A stretch of DNA of 64,000 nucleotides, from positions 124,001 through 188,000 of the forward strand of contig JAOALB010000058.1 in assembly GCA_025331125.1 (NCBI GenBank), given 5' to 3'. The notes under the pieces were generated by a model that saw nothing but the letters and a program-made list of their open reading frames with translations, did not search any database and had not been told where the DNA came from. Origin of the DNA: Mycogone perniciosa. Its lineage: Eukaryota; Ascomycota; Sordariomycetes; Hypocreales; Hypocreaceae. Both the position numbers and the translations under genes were made by a program. Below, one piece after another: positions 1 through 11,068 of the stretch (within the stretch, counting starts at the first letter, position 1; every line of letters begins with the position of its first letter).

Positions 1-3000
1 AAGTCGAGGAGTGCTGCCTTATGGTGTACTGGTCTAGTGAGCCCTACTATCAAATGTATTTCCCCCAGTTAAATTGTACACTACAGCCTCATCTCCAACT
101 CGGCAGTAGTCCTGAAAGGTTGGCCGATGAGTTAGGTGGAGCTGGCCCAAAGTCTAGGATAATGGAAGTAGTAGGACTAAGACAACGTTCAGGCAACCGT
201 TGCTAACCAAATGGACCTATTAGTCCGTGATGGCGTGATGCCGCCCACTTAAGACATATTATAAGCACAAGTCTATTCAATAACAAGTGGGCAGAGTTAT
301 GCATAGCATCCCGTGATGTAATCGTCACCACGCGATGGTGTCGTGACAACATAGGCAGAGGCGGCCATGATTGATGGCAATCCACCAGCTAGGAAATCAG
401 CCTTGCCCCTAAGAACAATGCGATGCAATTCTCATCCCAAGCTCGGGTGCCAACTCGGACGCTAACAGCCCTATCGAAATGGCGAGGGTTATAGTAGATC
501 AGCAGGAGGAGGAGCCATGCAGCCACATAATCCTAGTATAGAATAGAGCTATTATCAGCACCAATGCGGCTTATCCATGCATTGGTGAACGGAGTCGAAT
601 GGAGTGCCGTTGTCAGAAAGCAGGATCCCTGCACGCATCGCTGGTGCAGCAGCTAACGATCTACTAGGAGAGATGTGCCCGACGAGTCACCAACCCGGGC
701 CAATCGTACATCAAGTGAACGCTTCGCCACAAGAGTCGGGTTCTTAGAAGCCAAACGATGGGATTGGTTTCGATGAACTCGCAACTAGTCGTGTGCAATA
801 CGGGGAAAATCAACCATGGCCAATCTTATGGCGAGGATGAGGGTGTGGTATTGGGGTCTAAAACAGAAGAAGACAAGAAGGGGATAATTAAAGAAGCATC
901 TTGGCAAAATCACCCTCAATTCTGTGACGCCCAGCTGAGAAATAGTTGGCGAGACGATGTTGAAAGTAGAAGTCATTCATTCATTTCCATTTCCATTGCC
1001 ATCCGTGACACATGTCCTTTCTAGGCGAGTGTATTAAGAGAGCTCCAGCCTCACCGTCTAAAACTTTACGCCAAAGACTTGTAAAGATAGGAACAAGCTT
1101 CCATCTTCTCTCGCCCGAAAACGCAGAATCCCATCCATCCATCACAAGGACATGGCGGCACTCGCTTACACGCTGCCCCTTACCCCCTATTTCAGCACCG
1201 CAGCATTGTCCCAGCCATCAGCATGCTGGTACTCCGTACACTTAGTATCTATATTTACCGCTACGCCGGATGACGCACGATTTCTCAGTCCTGGAGGCTC
1301 AATTACAATTAGCTCCACGATGGATAGTGTATGGAGTAGTCCGCTGTCTCCCCTCTTCAACAGCCGTCTCCCCAGCTTCAAGATTGGTGAAGACGCATGC
1401 GATGCCATGGAAAACCTCATAAATTAATCATGAGATGAATACGAAGTAGTTTCCCAGAAATTTGAAGTTGCTTTTCGGACTACTCAGATGGAGTAGCAGT
1501 CCGCTCTCCAAACATGTTACTGCTAAAGTGTGCTTTGTAGGCTATTGTCGGAGCTTCATGGTTGTACTTTATCCTTGCATCAAGAAGCATATATAAACCC
1601 TGAGTAAGCATGTTTTTAAGACTATGTGCGAAAATAACTGGCTACAGGGGAATCGTGCTCACACCTTTTGGGCACTCCCCTATCCAACCGTCAACCACCG
1701 ATGGCGCAATACGTGCAAGGTGGACGATCTGATGAGCTGCTGCCCAAGCCAACCGAGAACCGACTGCGGCCAAATAATGCGGCATAGTTAATTCGCCTGA
1801 CTGCGTCTTTCGACGGCAAACAATGTTGATCACCGCCTTGTCCCGGACGCCCACAAACTGTCATTGAACAGCATCGGGAATTTCCACTCCAGTCACTCAA
1901 GCAAGTGTGCATGTACATCTAAAAGGTGGCATACTTGACTATATGGTAGATCTGAATGGCTTTATGGACTGGTCTCAGCTGCTCACGTAGGCCCCCTATT
2001 CCTGATTCAACATGATCCTGACATATGAAGACAAACGCCTTGTAACTCATACCACAATCACCCCTTCACCACTTCGACAACAAGATAAAAGAAGATATTA
2101 CTGTATGCCGCGTGCCATGTACTATTATAGAACCACTACCCACAATCCCTCTGTCTTTACCATGTCTGGCCGTCATAATTAGAGTAGTACATCAAATGGG
2201 CAGGCTATATACAGCTCTCACCGGCAAAAGGTGAGTTAGATGCCCCACGAGACGCCTACACCCTCAACTCGTTTGATGGAGAAGGGCGGCATGTTCTGTA
2301 TAACCATATTTGCAATTTGCGCTTAGAACATCGGAACTCGCTGGGTGGGCTGCGCCTTGAGCAAAAGCGCAGACAAGAAAGTTCAAGCCTATACTCTCAC
2401 ACCCCACCGAGAAGTAATGATGCTAAAATATCATCATGCAGAGGCCTAGTAATGTGAACTGACGTCAGAACCGTAGTCGTGGTACTGTCCTAGTCATGAT
2501 ATGAATAAACATAGTAGCTGGTCCAGACCAACAAATCCAACGTATTTTAAAAAGTCATAGCCACCACACGAAGTAGTATTGGATGATGTGCCACTGTACC
2601 ATTTTTGGTAATTGGAGACGTCCAAGATATCCTCACGCACAATCCTTCGTCATCCACCCCAGATTCAAATCCCACGGCATTCAGTGCCTCGGATATCCTC
2701 CGCCAGGCACATCCCAGCTCTACGACTTGCCTTTCGGTAGTCGGGTCAGATTTGATGCCGTCTGATCCGATCTTAGGCAGACGGAAATCCTACGAATTAA
2801 GGGAAGTACTAAATTTGAGATGGCTAGAAAATTGGAGCGAAGTCAATCCGTGTTGACCAGTCTTTATTTTTATCTCATGGATGTCCGATCCTCATGCTCG
2901 CCCAACAAGTTGCCCACTAAACTTCCCGAGGGGATGCTTTAGCTTCCAACACCTCGGCGATCAAACTATTTTTTTTCTGTCACCGGGCGAGAGGTAGTAC

Positions 3001-3936
3001 TAGACACTGTGTTCTTCCCATGTCATCTTTTGTGAATGAGGCTCAAGTTTTTATGAAAACCTTCCTCAGTGAGACTTGCATGGGACTTGCTATCTATGTA
3101 GATGTCCCCGTAAAAAGTGCCTTCATGCGCGACTTGTAATCCTCCCGCGCCAAGGCCGAGAACCCCGTTCCTTCAACACACAGGGAAATCCCTGACACAT
3201 CAGTTAGGGTGATCTAGGACTTTTGTAGGTACAACATTCGATTAGGATTTTCCCAGGGAGTCTCCTCAGCTCATGCCCTCGGTCCAAGCAGCAGTTGGCA
3301 AACAGTGTATTTCACATGCCAAGAAAAAATCACAGTTCGAAGAAGTTGTCATAAATCATCAACTCATCAACTCTATTAAGGACGCACTCTAATGCAGTGA
3401 TTATTCATGTATATACATGAAGCCTGACTCGAAGATCAACCCACAGACGGCCCACTATGAGAGTACAACAAAAGTGCATGGTCTAGGTAATATATTATAA
3501 GAAATAATAAAAACCCCATAATAATAGATAGAAATATGTTTCTCGTAAAGCCCCAACATATGAGCGCTATTTTACAAAGAGAACAATGAACAGCTGGAAA
3601 AGACTATAGGGGCCTGTCGACCCGATAACACGGTACTGACTCCATCTCGCGTCGACACCGCTGAAGACAGATCCACTCTATCTTTTGTCAAATATAACTC
3701 AATTGGGACAAGAACTCTCAAGTTAATTCCAAACCATGAAAAAAAAAACATGCGTAATATGTATTCGAGGGGGTTCCGTTCGTTCCACTATTTGCCTCGT
3801 ACTCGTAGAAGCACATGCAAGGCGCACGGACTCTTGCCGGCGCCCGGCTTCCATTAAAGGAATGTGGGAATCGGGTGTGGGGCCGGATGGGGCCGGATGT
3901 CGGACTTGTGAACCAGGTTTGCCTCTGCGCTTTTTA
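1..3936. other. Gene-free left end (no supportable gene)
   Basis: Both strands carry only short open frames (at most about 90 codons) that overlap in several frames and resemble no family I know. I see no convincing exon chain, tRNA or transposase remnant. One copy of the dispersed 9-mer TACTCCGTA lies at 1230-1238. A gene with very short exons, or an eroded one, cannot be excluded. Confidence 0.5.
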
Positions 3937-6492
3937 TCACCTTTTGTTGGTGTAGTGGTGACCACCGTCCACGTAATACAGTATGGGATCCATGTCAGAC
4001 GCCATCGTCATCGTTGCGCCTGTGTCCGCGCTCAATTCTGGCCAATTCCATTGGATCCCAGCCATAGGACCTGTAATTTCAAAATCCATGACGCCAGGCG
4101 TCTGGGAGGGCCAGGCATTCTGCATGTCCATCAAGGTAGAAGCACCGAGTTGTTCCCCTGTGGCTCCTAACATAGATTCCGATTCGAGAATGTCGTGGAA
4201 AATATAATCTGTTGTGTTCCACTCTGGCTTCTGCACATCGTCGACGGGACTGGGGGGGTTCATCCCGGAGGACGATGTTGTGTCTGACACCGAGGCCATC
4301 CTCGGCCGAATTTGCGACGGCAGACTTAGCATATCCATTGGCGAGACGGATGGTCTGGTTGGGTCGATAGCGGTTATTGTCTCTTGCGATAAGTGGTCTG
4401 ACCTCGACTCAAGGATGGTTGGGGGAGAATGAGGCATAGACTGGTAGGTATAGAAGCTATCGGGTGACGGAAATCCGGATGAATTGGGTTTAGATTGGGT
4501 TCCGAAAGTCGTCAAACATGCTTTGAGTTGTTTCTTAGTCAGCCTCAATGAGTTTCCTTGGATGAGAAAGTCATGCCGACTCATTTCGTAGAGTTTATTT
4601 GTCAAAGCCTCCATCTTGCTCTCGTAAGAATGCGTCGTTGGCATATCCATCAATTGTCCGCTCGTCTCTCTTTTAGAAAGAATGAGACTGAGGGCACGTG
4701 CGCAAGCATCGAGCGCAAGACAGAACAAATCAGGCAACGACGACCGCACAGATGGCGTAATGGCAAAGAACTCCTGTGGCTGTTCCGATATAGAGTTGAA
4801 GGTCTCTGAGATTTCCTCAGCAAATGAGTAGAACCACTCTATTGTCTCCTCCGAAAATTCCTCTTCTGGTTGACCCGGATGCATCTTTGGGAATAGGAAA
4901 TGAATGGCCATGATGTGGTATGCAGCCAAGACAAGACTCCGAGACGAGACATCCGACACTTGCCGGTCAAGGGCATGAATGCTTTCCATGAGGGCGCTGT
5001 TTATATCACGATATATACATGTAATATCTTGTTCTTGATTCCCTTGTTGTATCTTGTGTAAGGCCAGAGGAGCTTGCTGTTGGAGGCTGATCGTCGGGCC
5101 TTCCGCAATAACTCCATCATGCGGGTAGAGACCGCAGATGTAAGCGACTACGCTTGTAATGTGCGCAAGGGGCCACATGTCTTGTATAACAGACTTTTGT
5201 TTTTGGATTGTGCTAAAGTTTTCGGAGATGAGATCAAGCTGGATGATAACAGATGAAGCTTCTGTGACTGGAGGGAAGATGGAGGTCGTCGAACTTGGCA
5301 GGGGTGCAGAGAAATGGCTGTTACCCATTTGGAGAGATGCCCAAAGGCTGATCGAATAGCTGGTCCAGTAAAGGAAGGAAACAATCTCTTTTTCCACATC
5401 AAAGACATCAATGCCGTTAATGCGACTAGAAGCCAGTGGGGCCTCTGCGCTCGACATCTGTTCTTCGATCTCGGTGGCCATCTTTCCTGCAAGGCCTATA
5501 TAGCAGATGGCCCGTCTTGCTTGGGAAGAACACAGGGCGCTCCACCCCAAGATCATGAGTGCTTGAGCTGTAGGTATGCCGCTAAACACTCTAGTCGAGA
5601 TTCCAGAACCACCATTTTGTGATGATGTGTCCGGTCGGAGAGGTCGCGTCCGCAGTTTGGCCGTTGCCCATCGTAGTAGGGCATGTCCCTTTGCAATAGC
5701 GACTTCGTCGCCTATGCTGAAGTTTGCATCAGCCATCATGGCAGCCAGGAGGATCTCGTCGTGGGTCCCGTCACGAAGTTCCCGGAGGAGTAGCGTTTTG
5801 GAGACTAGAAAAGAGAGTGGGTGTACCGAGAACCACACGTCTATCAACTGGGTCTGTTGTCGTTGGCCATACTCAGAAAGGGGGCTGTCACTCAGAGACA
5901 TATTGTCGAACATAGTCTGCGTCTCATCATTGAGTAAACCAGAGTGGAAGAATCGTGCACCTCCATTCTCGATGTGGTGGCAGCCAAGCGATCCGAACCG
6001 ATCTGTGACCAATCCCACAAGGTCCTGTGCTAAGAGGGAAAGAATGCCGTTATATTTGATGTTATTTGGGCAGGAATTGAATTCCATGCCTTCTTTCAAT
6101 GAAATGAAAGGTGATCTTTTATCTGTAGGAAGGTTTTGGCAGTAGAAAGTCTGCTCCAGGGCTTCGGCAACCGTTTCGCCCTCAACAAGAGTTGGATCTT
6201 CAGGGGTAGTTCCCACAGGGGTGGTTCCCATAGAACTGGATATAGACGAGCCGCGGTTTGATGATCGTTGTCGCCGAGGACGGAATGGCGACTCTCCACG
6301 CATCATGGTAGCCTCTGATCTAGGGCTGCCGACATTGCTATTCCGCCCTTTGGGTCGTGAAGCCTCAAAGTCGTAGATGCAATCAGCTCCCTGCCTTCTG
6401 CAAGCATCGCAGATGACTCCATTGGAGCATTTGATCTTTCTGGCTCGGCAAAAGGCACATGAGCGCCTCAGTGGGTGGTGCTTAGATGCCAT
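3937..6492 (-). CDS. Zn(II)2Cys6 fungal transcription factor
   Basis: Predicted nuclear transcriptional regulator of 851 aa in one uninterrupted frame. The N-terminus holds a canonical binuclear zinc cluster with Cys12, 15, 22, 28, 31 and 38 (spacing C-x2-C-x6-C-x5-C-x2-C-x6-C), preceded by basic residues. A Ser/Arg-rich linker follows, then a helical middle region from about residue 190 that fits the fungal-specific transcription-factor (MHR) domain, and a Ser/Pro-rich, acidic C-terminus that could activate transcription. I prefer the ATG at 6490-6492 because its context is good (G at -3 and +4). An in-frame ATG at 6568-6570 adds 26 residues but has C at -3. The gene is 4.6 kb from the start of the polyketide synthase, with a tRNA and an HsbA gene between them, so a role as pathway regulator is possible but unproven. 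Target genes cannot be read from sequence. Confidence 0.9.
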   Translation of the reverse strand: MASKHHPLRRSCAFCRARKIKCSNGVICDACRRQGADCIYDFEASRPKGRNSNVGSPRSEATMMRGESPFRPRRQRSSNRGSSISSSMGTTPVGTTPEDPTLVEGETVAEALEQTFYCQNLPTDKRSPFISLKEGMEFNSCPNNIKYNGILSLLAQDLVGLVTDRFGSLGCHHIENGGARFFHSGLLNDETQTMFDNMSLSDSPLSEYGQRQQTQLIDVWFSVHPLSFLVSKTLLLRELRDGTHDEILLAAMMADANFSIGDEVAIAKGHALLRWATAKLRTRPLRPDTSSQNGGSGISTRVFSGIPTAQALMILGWSALCSSQARRAICYIGLAGKMATEIEEQMSSAEAPLASSRINGIDVFDVEKEIVSFLYWTSYSISLWASLQMGNSHFSAPLPSSTTSIFPPVTEASSVIIQLDLISENFSTIQKQKSVIQDMWPLAHITSVVAYICGLYPHDGVIAEGPTISLQQQAPLALHKIQQGNQEQDITCIYRDINSALMESIHALDRQVSDVSSRSLVLAAYHIMAIHFLFPKMHPGQPEEEFSEETIEWFYSFAEEISETFNSISEQPQEFFAITPSVRSSLPDLFCLALDACARALSLILSKRETSGQLMDMPTTHSYESKMEALTNKLYEMSRHDFLIQGNSLRLTKKQLKACLTTFGTQSKPNSSGFPSPDSFYTYQSMPHSPPTILESRSDHLSQETITAIDPTRPSVSPMDMLSLPSQIRPRMASVSDTTSSSGMNPPSPVDDVQKPEWNTTDYIFHDILESESMLGATGEQLGASTLMDMQNAWPSQTPGVMDFEITGPMAGIQWNWPELSADTGATMTMASDMDPILYYVDGGHHYTNKR

Positions 6493-8168
6493 GTCGACAG
6501 ATTTAAGGGAGTGCCGGCCCCGTGTAAGTGGACGGTGCCTTGCAGCAAGAACTGGCGAAAGACTCGACATGGGGTCGTTGAGGTAGGGAAAAAGGAAATA
6601 CAACGGGATTGAAGTAAAAAAGGCATGCAGAGAAACCCGGAATGTCTTTGTATAAAAAGGGTCTTTGCTTTTCTGTTGTCTTGAGAAGTAGACTATCAGC
6701 CGTGATGGGCGCCATGGGATTCAAGTAGTCCTGAAGCCCAGTGTCCATGTTTACGCAACGTCTGCGCACTGTCCAATAGCACCCTCTAGTTGGAGTAGTG
6801 CATTGCAGGGCCACGCGGGAAGCAGCGTCATCCTGGCTTTTGATGAATGCTGCTCCTCCAGTCGTGTCAGAAATGGAAAAGGTGTTGGACCCTTCTTAGT
6901 GCCACACGTTGTGAATGGCCCCCGCCACACGGCTTAGGGCCGGTACTTCATCGAAACATGAAGGATGTATTGGAGAGTCGACTTCGTTCTCTTCAAAGAT
7001 GCCCTCTACCTGATTCTGAAGGCGCTCGCCTGAAAGATGAGGGTGTCTCGCACGCCCACCCTCTCAGTCCATTCTCTGATGTGTACGCCTCATTCTCCCC
7101 GTACCGCCACCCTCTGGCAACTACCGTAAGTTTGAGGGCAACTGTCAAGGGGTTTGTCCCCTCGTAGAATACGGGAGTAAATCTCGATCTCGATGTTAGC
7201 TGCTTGGTTGATCACCGAGGTACCGTATCACGAGATTTAGGATCTGCTTATCCGCCTTCAGTTAGGCCAAGGTCAAGAGTTGGAAACCTCCAGTTCTATT
7301 ACCCAAGTTTGGCGATTTTAAGTATTCAATGGGCTTTATTCAACACCTCATTCATATGAAACCATCATTGACGACGACTGACTTCGTTGGAGGCACAAAT
7401 ATACTGCCAAGGTAGATCTCCTGTGGCCCTAGCAGAAAAGGCAGAAGGCATCTCCAGCGCGCCAACACTTGGCTCATTTAGGATACAACCAAGAATTAAG
7501 CCACCAGCTTTTTAGGGAAACCACTTGCATCATGAGAGAGGCCATGCTGTAGTAAAGCATAAGTGCTTTTTGGCTGTGCCACCACTGTTGCGGAAAATAG
7601 AGTGGGCTGGAAATGGTCGGAATCTAATCATCAAAACAATTAAATGGACGAGAGAAATACAATAACAGGAAAACGCATTTCTAATGTATTGTTTCTTGCC
7701 CTTTCGATCTCTAAGATGAATAGGGTTGCTAAAAATGGAGATGTTACTACTTTGGCTCAATTACGAAGTCCTTGCTCCCTTGCTATGGTCTCTATCTACA
7801 TTATGGAACACGTCTTTCGGCAGCCATAGTTCCCCATCTATACACTTTAGGTTTGGGAGTAATATACTACACACACTTGATGTAGCAGAGAATCCAATGT
7901 TGTAAGTTTGGGATTTCGTAGGGTAACTGAAGCACCTGGGTCACCTTGAGTGGCCGCATGCTTGCCCTCTACATGAGAAAACATATAAAAAATATGCTAT
8001 AGATCTAGTAATAATACCATTTCATTTGAAGTAGAATTCTTCTAAAATTATTAGGTCTCGGATCAAGAAGCTATGCATATCTAAGTGGTCAAATGTGGAT
8101 CATAGGGCTGAATGATCGCTCGGATGAAACACCAAAAAAATTGTCGCGGTGTCTCCACCATCTCACAC
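6493..8168. other. Intergenic region upstream of the Zn2Cys6 gene
   Basis: This contains the promoter side of the regulator (minus strand). It has only short open frames and no recognisable protein, RNA or repeat apart from the A7 run at 8134-8140, listed separately as a possible Pol III terminator. Confidence 0.5.
8134..8140 (-). terminator. Possible Pol III terminator of tRNA-Ala
   Basis: Seven T residues on the minus strand begin about 29 nt beyond the 3' end of the tRNA-Ala. No T4 run lies closer, so this is the likely RNA polymerase III stop, giving a 3' trailer of about 30 nt. Confidence 0.5.
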
Positions 8169-8274
8169 TGGACGAACGGGGAATCGAACCCCGGACCTTT
8201 CCCAAGCCTATAATCATTCTATTCGTATAGAGGATCCATGCTAAGGGAAAATTATACCACTAAACCATCCGCCC
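8169..8274 (-). tRNA. tRNA-Ala (AGC) with a 34-nt intron
   Basis: The minus strand folds into a complete cloverleaf of 72 nt once 34 nt are removed. The acceptor GGGCGGA pairs with TTCGTCC and gives the G3:U70 wobble pair, the main identity element for alanyl-tRNA synthetase. The anticodon stem is TTCCC/GGGAA, the loop is TTAGCAT with anticodon AGC, and the T arm is CCGGG-type with TTCGATT. The intron sits at the canonical position 37/38, which the tRNA splicing endonuclease cuts. The A box lies in the D arm (TGGTTTAGTGG) and the B box is GGTTCGATTCC. Discriminator base is A. Confidence 0.95.
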
Positions 8275-8855
8275 TTCGTGATGCGATGGCTCTCAGGGTG
8301 GTAGAATGACTCAAGCTTGCTTGCAACCAGACGGAGAATATTGTCTGCCAAGTTTGAGAGGAATTTGCAAGATAGAACTTGATTTTTTGGTTCCCATTGG
8401 AAGACTTATTTATTTGTTTACTAAATAGTATCATCCATAACGTGATGTGCAGCTTCAGAGGAAACGTCTTTGTCAAACAACTCAAAACATGTCCTTTATC
8501 GCAAATGGAGAGGCGAAAAGAGAAGAACCTCATTCAGGGAGACCTAACTCTGCTCAAACTTGAGACTTCAAAAAGGCTACTCACTACTGTGGTCATGTTT
8601 CAATGTTTTCTCGATGAGGCCCATCGCTAGTGACTGGAGAATGACCATGTGCCCGCCCTAGGGTCTGTTGGGCAGCTAGGTATACTTGAACAATTTGACA
8701 AAAGCAGGTTGAGGATATTAGTCTAAAGAATTCCGAATTCCCAACCACCGAGCGATCGACATTGGCGTAAATAGTATTCATGAAGGATATGCCCCTTTCA
8801 TTCACCCGACCTCCCCTTCCTTCACCAGCCTACCCCTTCCTCACATTATCTGTGT

Positions 8856-9389
8856 CTACTGATAGGCCGACCTGCCCTTGGCAAAGTGATCCTCATATTG
8901 CTTGAGGATCGCAGTGGAAGCTTCATATAGTCCGAATTTCTCGAGAGGCACGCCGGTCATCAAGGTGTTGCCCAAGTCCATCGTAGCGACCTCTATGTTC
9001 TTCATCATGGCGAACACCAGCGGAGTCAGAATTTTGTCCAAACGCTCAAACTTGGTCTTCGAATTCACAACGGTTCCCATAACCTCACCAACTTTGCGGG
9101 CGAGGTTTTCGGTGATGTCGTGGACAATCTGAGCCTCTTCCTGAGTGGGGGTTTCATCGCGAATCATGGCGGTCTTGATACAGTCTTCGATTTTATTGAC
9201 AATGGTGCGAGATTGTGGAAGCATAGGAATGGCACCCAAGAGGCTGCCACTCCAATTGGCCATGGTATTGTTCAAGTTGGTGATCGATTGATCGATTTGT
9301 CGAAATTGGGCGACAAGTTTATTCGTCCGAGAGATGTCTGCCATGGCAGTAGCCGCAAGGGCAGCGACGGACAGGAGCTTGAACTGCAT
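8856..9389 (-). CDS. HsbA-type secreted hydrophobic-surface-binding protein
   Basis: This encodes 177 aa in one exon. It begins with a signal peptide (basic start MQFK, then a hydrophobic run LLSVAALAATAMA) and continues as an all-helical domain typical of the HsbA / cell-wall galactomannoprotein family (PF12296). Members are secreted or wall-bound; Aspergillus oryzae HsbA binds hydrophobic surfaces and recruits cutinase. The frame is open further upstream (to 9434), but the ATG at 9387-9389 is the one placed directly before the signal peptide. The gene is transcribed away from the polyketide synthase, whose start codon is 1.7 kb away. I infer an extracellular role in surface attachment; a link to the polyketide is not shown. 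Confidence 0.88.
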   Translation of the reverse strand: MQFKLLSVAALAATAMADISRTNKLVAQFRQIDQSITNLNNTMANWSGSLLGAIPMLPQSRTIVNKIEDCIKTAMIRDETPTQEEAQIVHDITENLARKVGEVMGTVVNSKTKFERLDKILTPLVFAMMKNIEVATMDLGNTLMTGVPLEKFGLYEASTAILKQYEDHFAKGRSAYQ

Positions 9390-11068
9390 GATGATTGGGC
9401 TCACTACGGAGTAGTCTTGGAGAGATCGGTCCACTGCAAGGAAGATAAAGAATCGTCAAGGCTGAGTTGATGTGAGTTGATGTGAGTGATCGGGTACTCG
9501 ATCTGTAAGAGTGGCAGGCAGGCAGGGTATGGCTCTTTTATCATGCATTTCCTCCGCCATGCTCCATAAGGGTAGGGATGGATTTACCCAGGACGGCACT
9601 GCATTGTTCAGTCACATCCAGAATAACAGAACCTACTCGTATGTAAATGATTGCACAGAATGTATATCTACTTGAGGGAGATATTACCCTTGTCTACCGA
9701 TACGTTGCAACAGACTCGATATCATACAAGCATCGTACCAGTACTTGGCGGTGGAATGAGACATCGTTTCAGGATCTTTGTACTATTGCAGTGACACAGG
9801 CGGTGGCCCATCCCTTTGGATAATACGAGTACTATTAGAGTTAGATATATGAGTGTTTAAGATCGACACCCGTTAAGTCTGAGCGCTCCCTTAAGTACTA
9901 AGGTGCGAGTACTCCGTACAGTGCTGTTAATTAGCCGGAAAATTGGAGGCTTCCAAAGGCCGATTGTTAAGAGACAAGAAGACACACTTTTCCTCCACCA
10001 GAGCAGATTTTGGAGGCCCTCTTATTGAATGATTTTCCCATGAGTTCATGCTTGATTGTGTGATGCTGGCAATTAGCAAGGGGATCGGCTTCATAAAAGG
10101 ACTCAGATTCAAGTGGATCCTGAATGTCTTTCCCAGAATCACATCACATAGTACCTACATTAGTGCGTCTTAAGATTTTGGGGCGCCACTGACATGACAG
10201 GAATGTAGTTTTACGAGGATAAGTTATAATGGATACTCGTGTTATTACTACTACTTGTAGGAGGACATGAATATATCAATTGGTCTCCGAAGTACAGAGT
10301 ATTACCGAGAATCAATGTGCAAGTAGTACTACTCCGTAAGTACTCCGTAATGGCTGGCGCGCTATGAATCAGGATCCACATGAATAGGAGGGCTCAATAA
10401 GACATCTTAGAAGAAGAAACAAGCATATAATTCATACTCGGAGGAATGCAACTGCCGTAATGCCTCAGGCCGCAACTTCACATATCCAAGTCAAAGGAGA
10501 AATACTCAGTGTATCGATTGACCTCGAGATTATTCGCGTAGAGACACGGCCTAATAATGGCCCAAAATTCCGAAGCCATGCCACCACGTCTTAAGACCGA
10601 TCACCTGTACGAGTACTCGAGAAGTGTCAACTTTTGTTTCCTTTTGGGTGTCGAGGAAAGAATGAGTTTGTCGTGGCGCAATTCCCCTGGGTGAGCTGAA
10701 CTTGCACATGTCTCACCCCGTCGAAGACATCCTCAAGCAAGACGCCGCAGTTGATTGGATATTACTACATCACGAGACTACTCGTACCTGTAGCGAAAAG
10801 GAGTCCAAGCAGAATCACACACACGTTATGCCAGGGAAGAACAATGCAGTCCAATGCACGAGGCAGACATGCCGGAATTCATTTCCAGGACCCTTATTGC
10901 TTCTTTGAAGCTGCATGAGGAAATGCCTGGAGTGCTTTCACTGAGAGTTCATAAAGCAGCCAACCCTACATTGCTGGTCAAATATTTGCCCATCTTCAGG
11001 ACTTCTCGTCTTTGGCTACGTTTCTCATCTCACGGCTTTGACATCCCCAGACCTTCGTGTCACTAAAA
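9390..11068. promoter_or_regulatory. Divergent intergenic region between HsbA and the PKS
   Basis: About 1.7 kb serves as upstream region for both flanking genes. It contains three copies of the 9-mer TACTCCGTA (9910-9918, 10330-10338 and 10341-10349), the last two as a near tandem pair. I see no gene in it. Binding sites for the nearby Zn2Cys6 protein cannot be assigned. Confidence 0.4.
10330..10349. repeat. Tandem pair of the dispersed 9-mer TACTCCGTA
   Basis: Two copies, 10330-10338 and 10341-10349, are separated by two bases, upstream of the PKS. Further copies in this window start at 1230, 9910, 25450, 39614, 40153, 50314, 54603, 55359, 56826, 56859, 57282 and 63763 (both orientations), all outside coding regions. 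Confidence 0.85.

Noticed and set aside
1642..1918. Two overlapping 70-75 codon minus-strand frames, considered as a decayed enzyme fragment
   Set aside because: I could not match them to any family, and neither strand offers a continuation by splicing.
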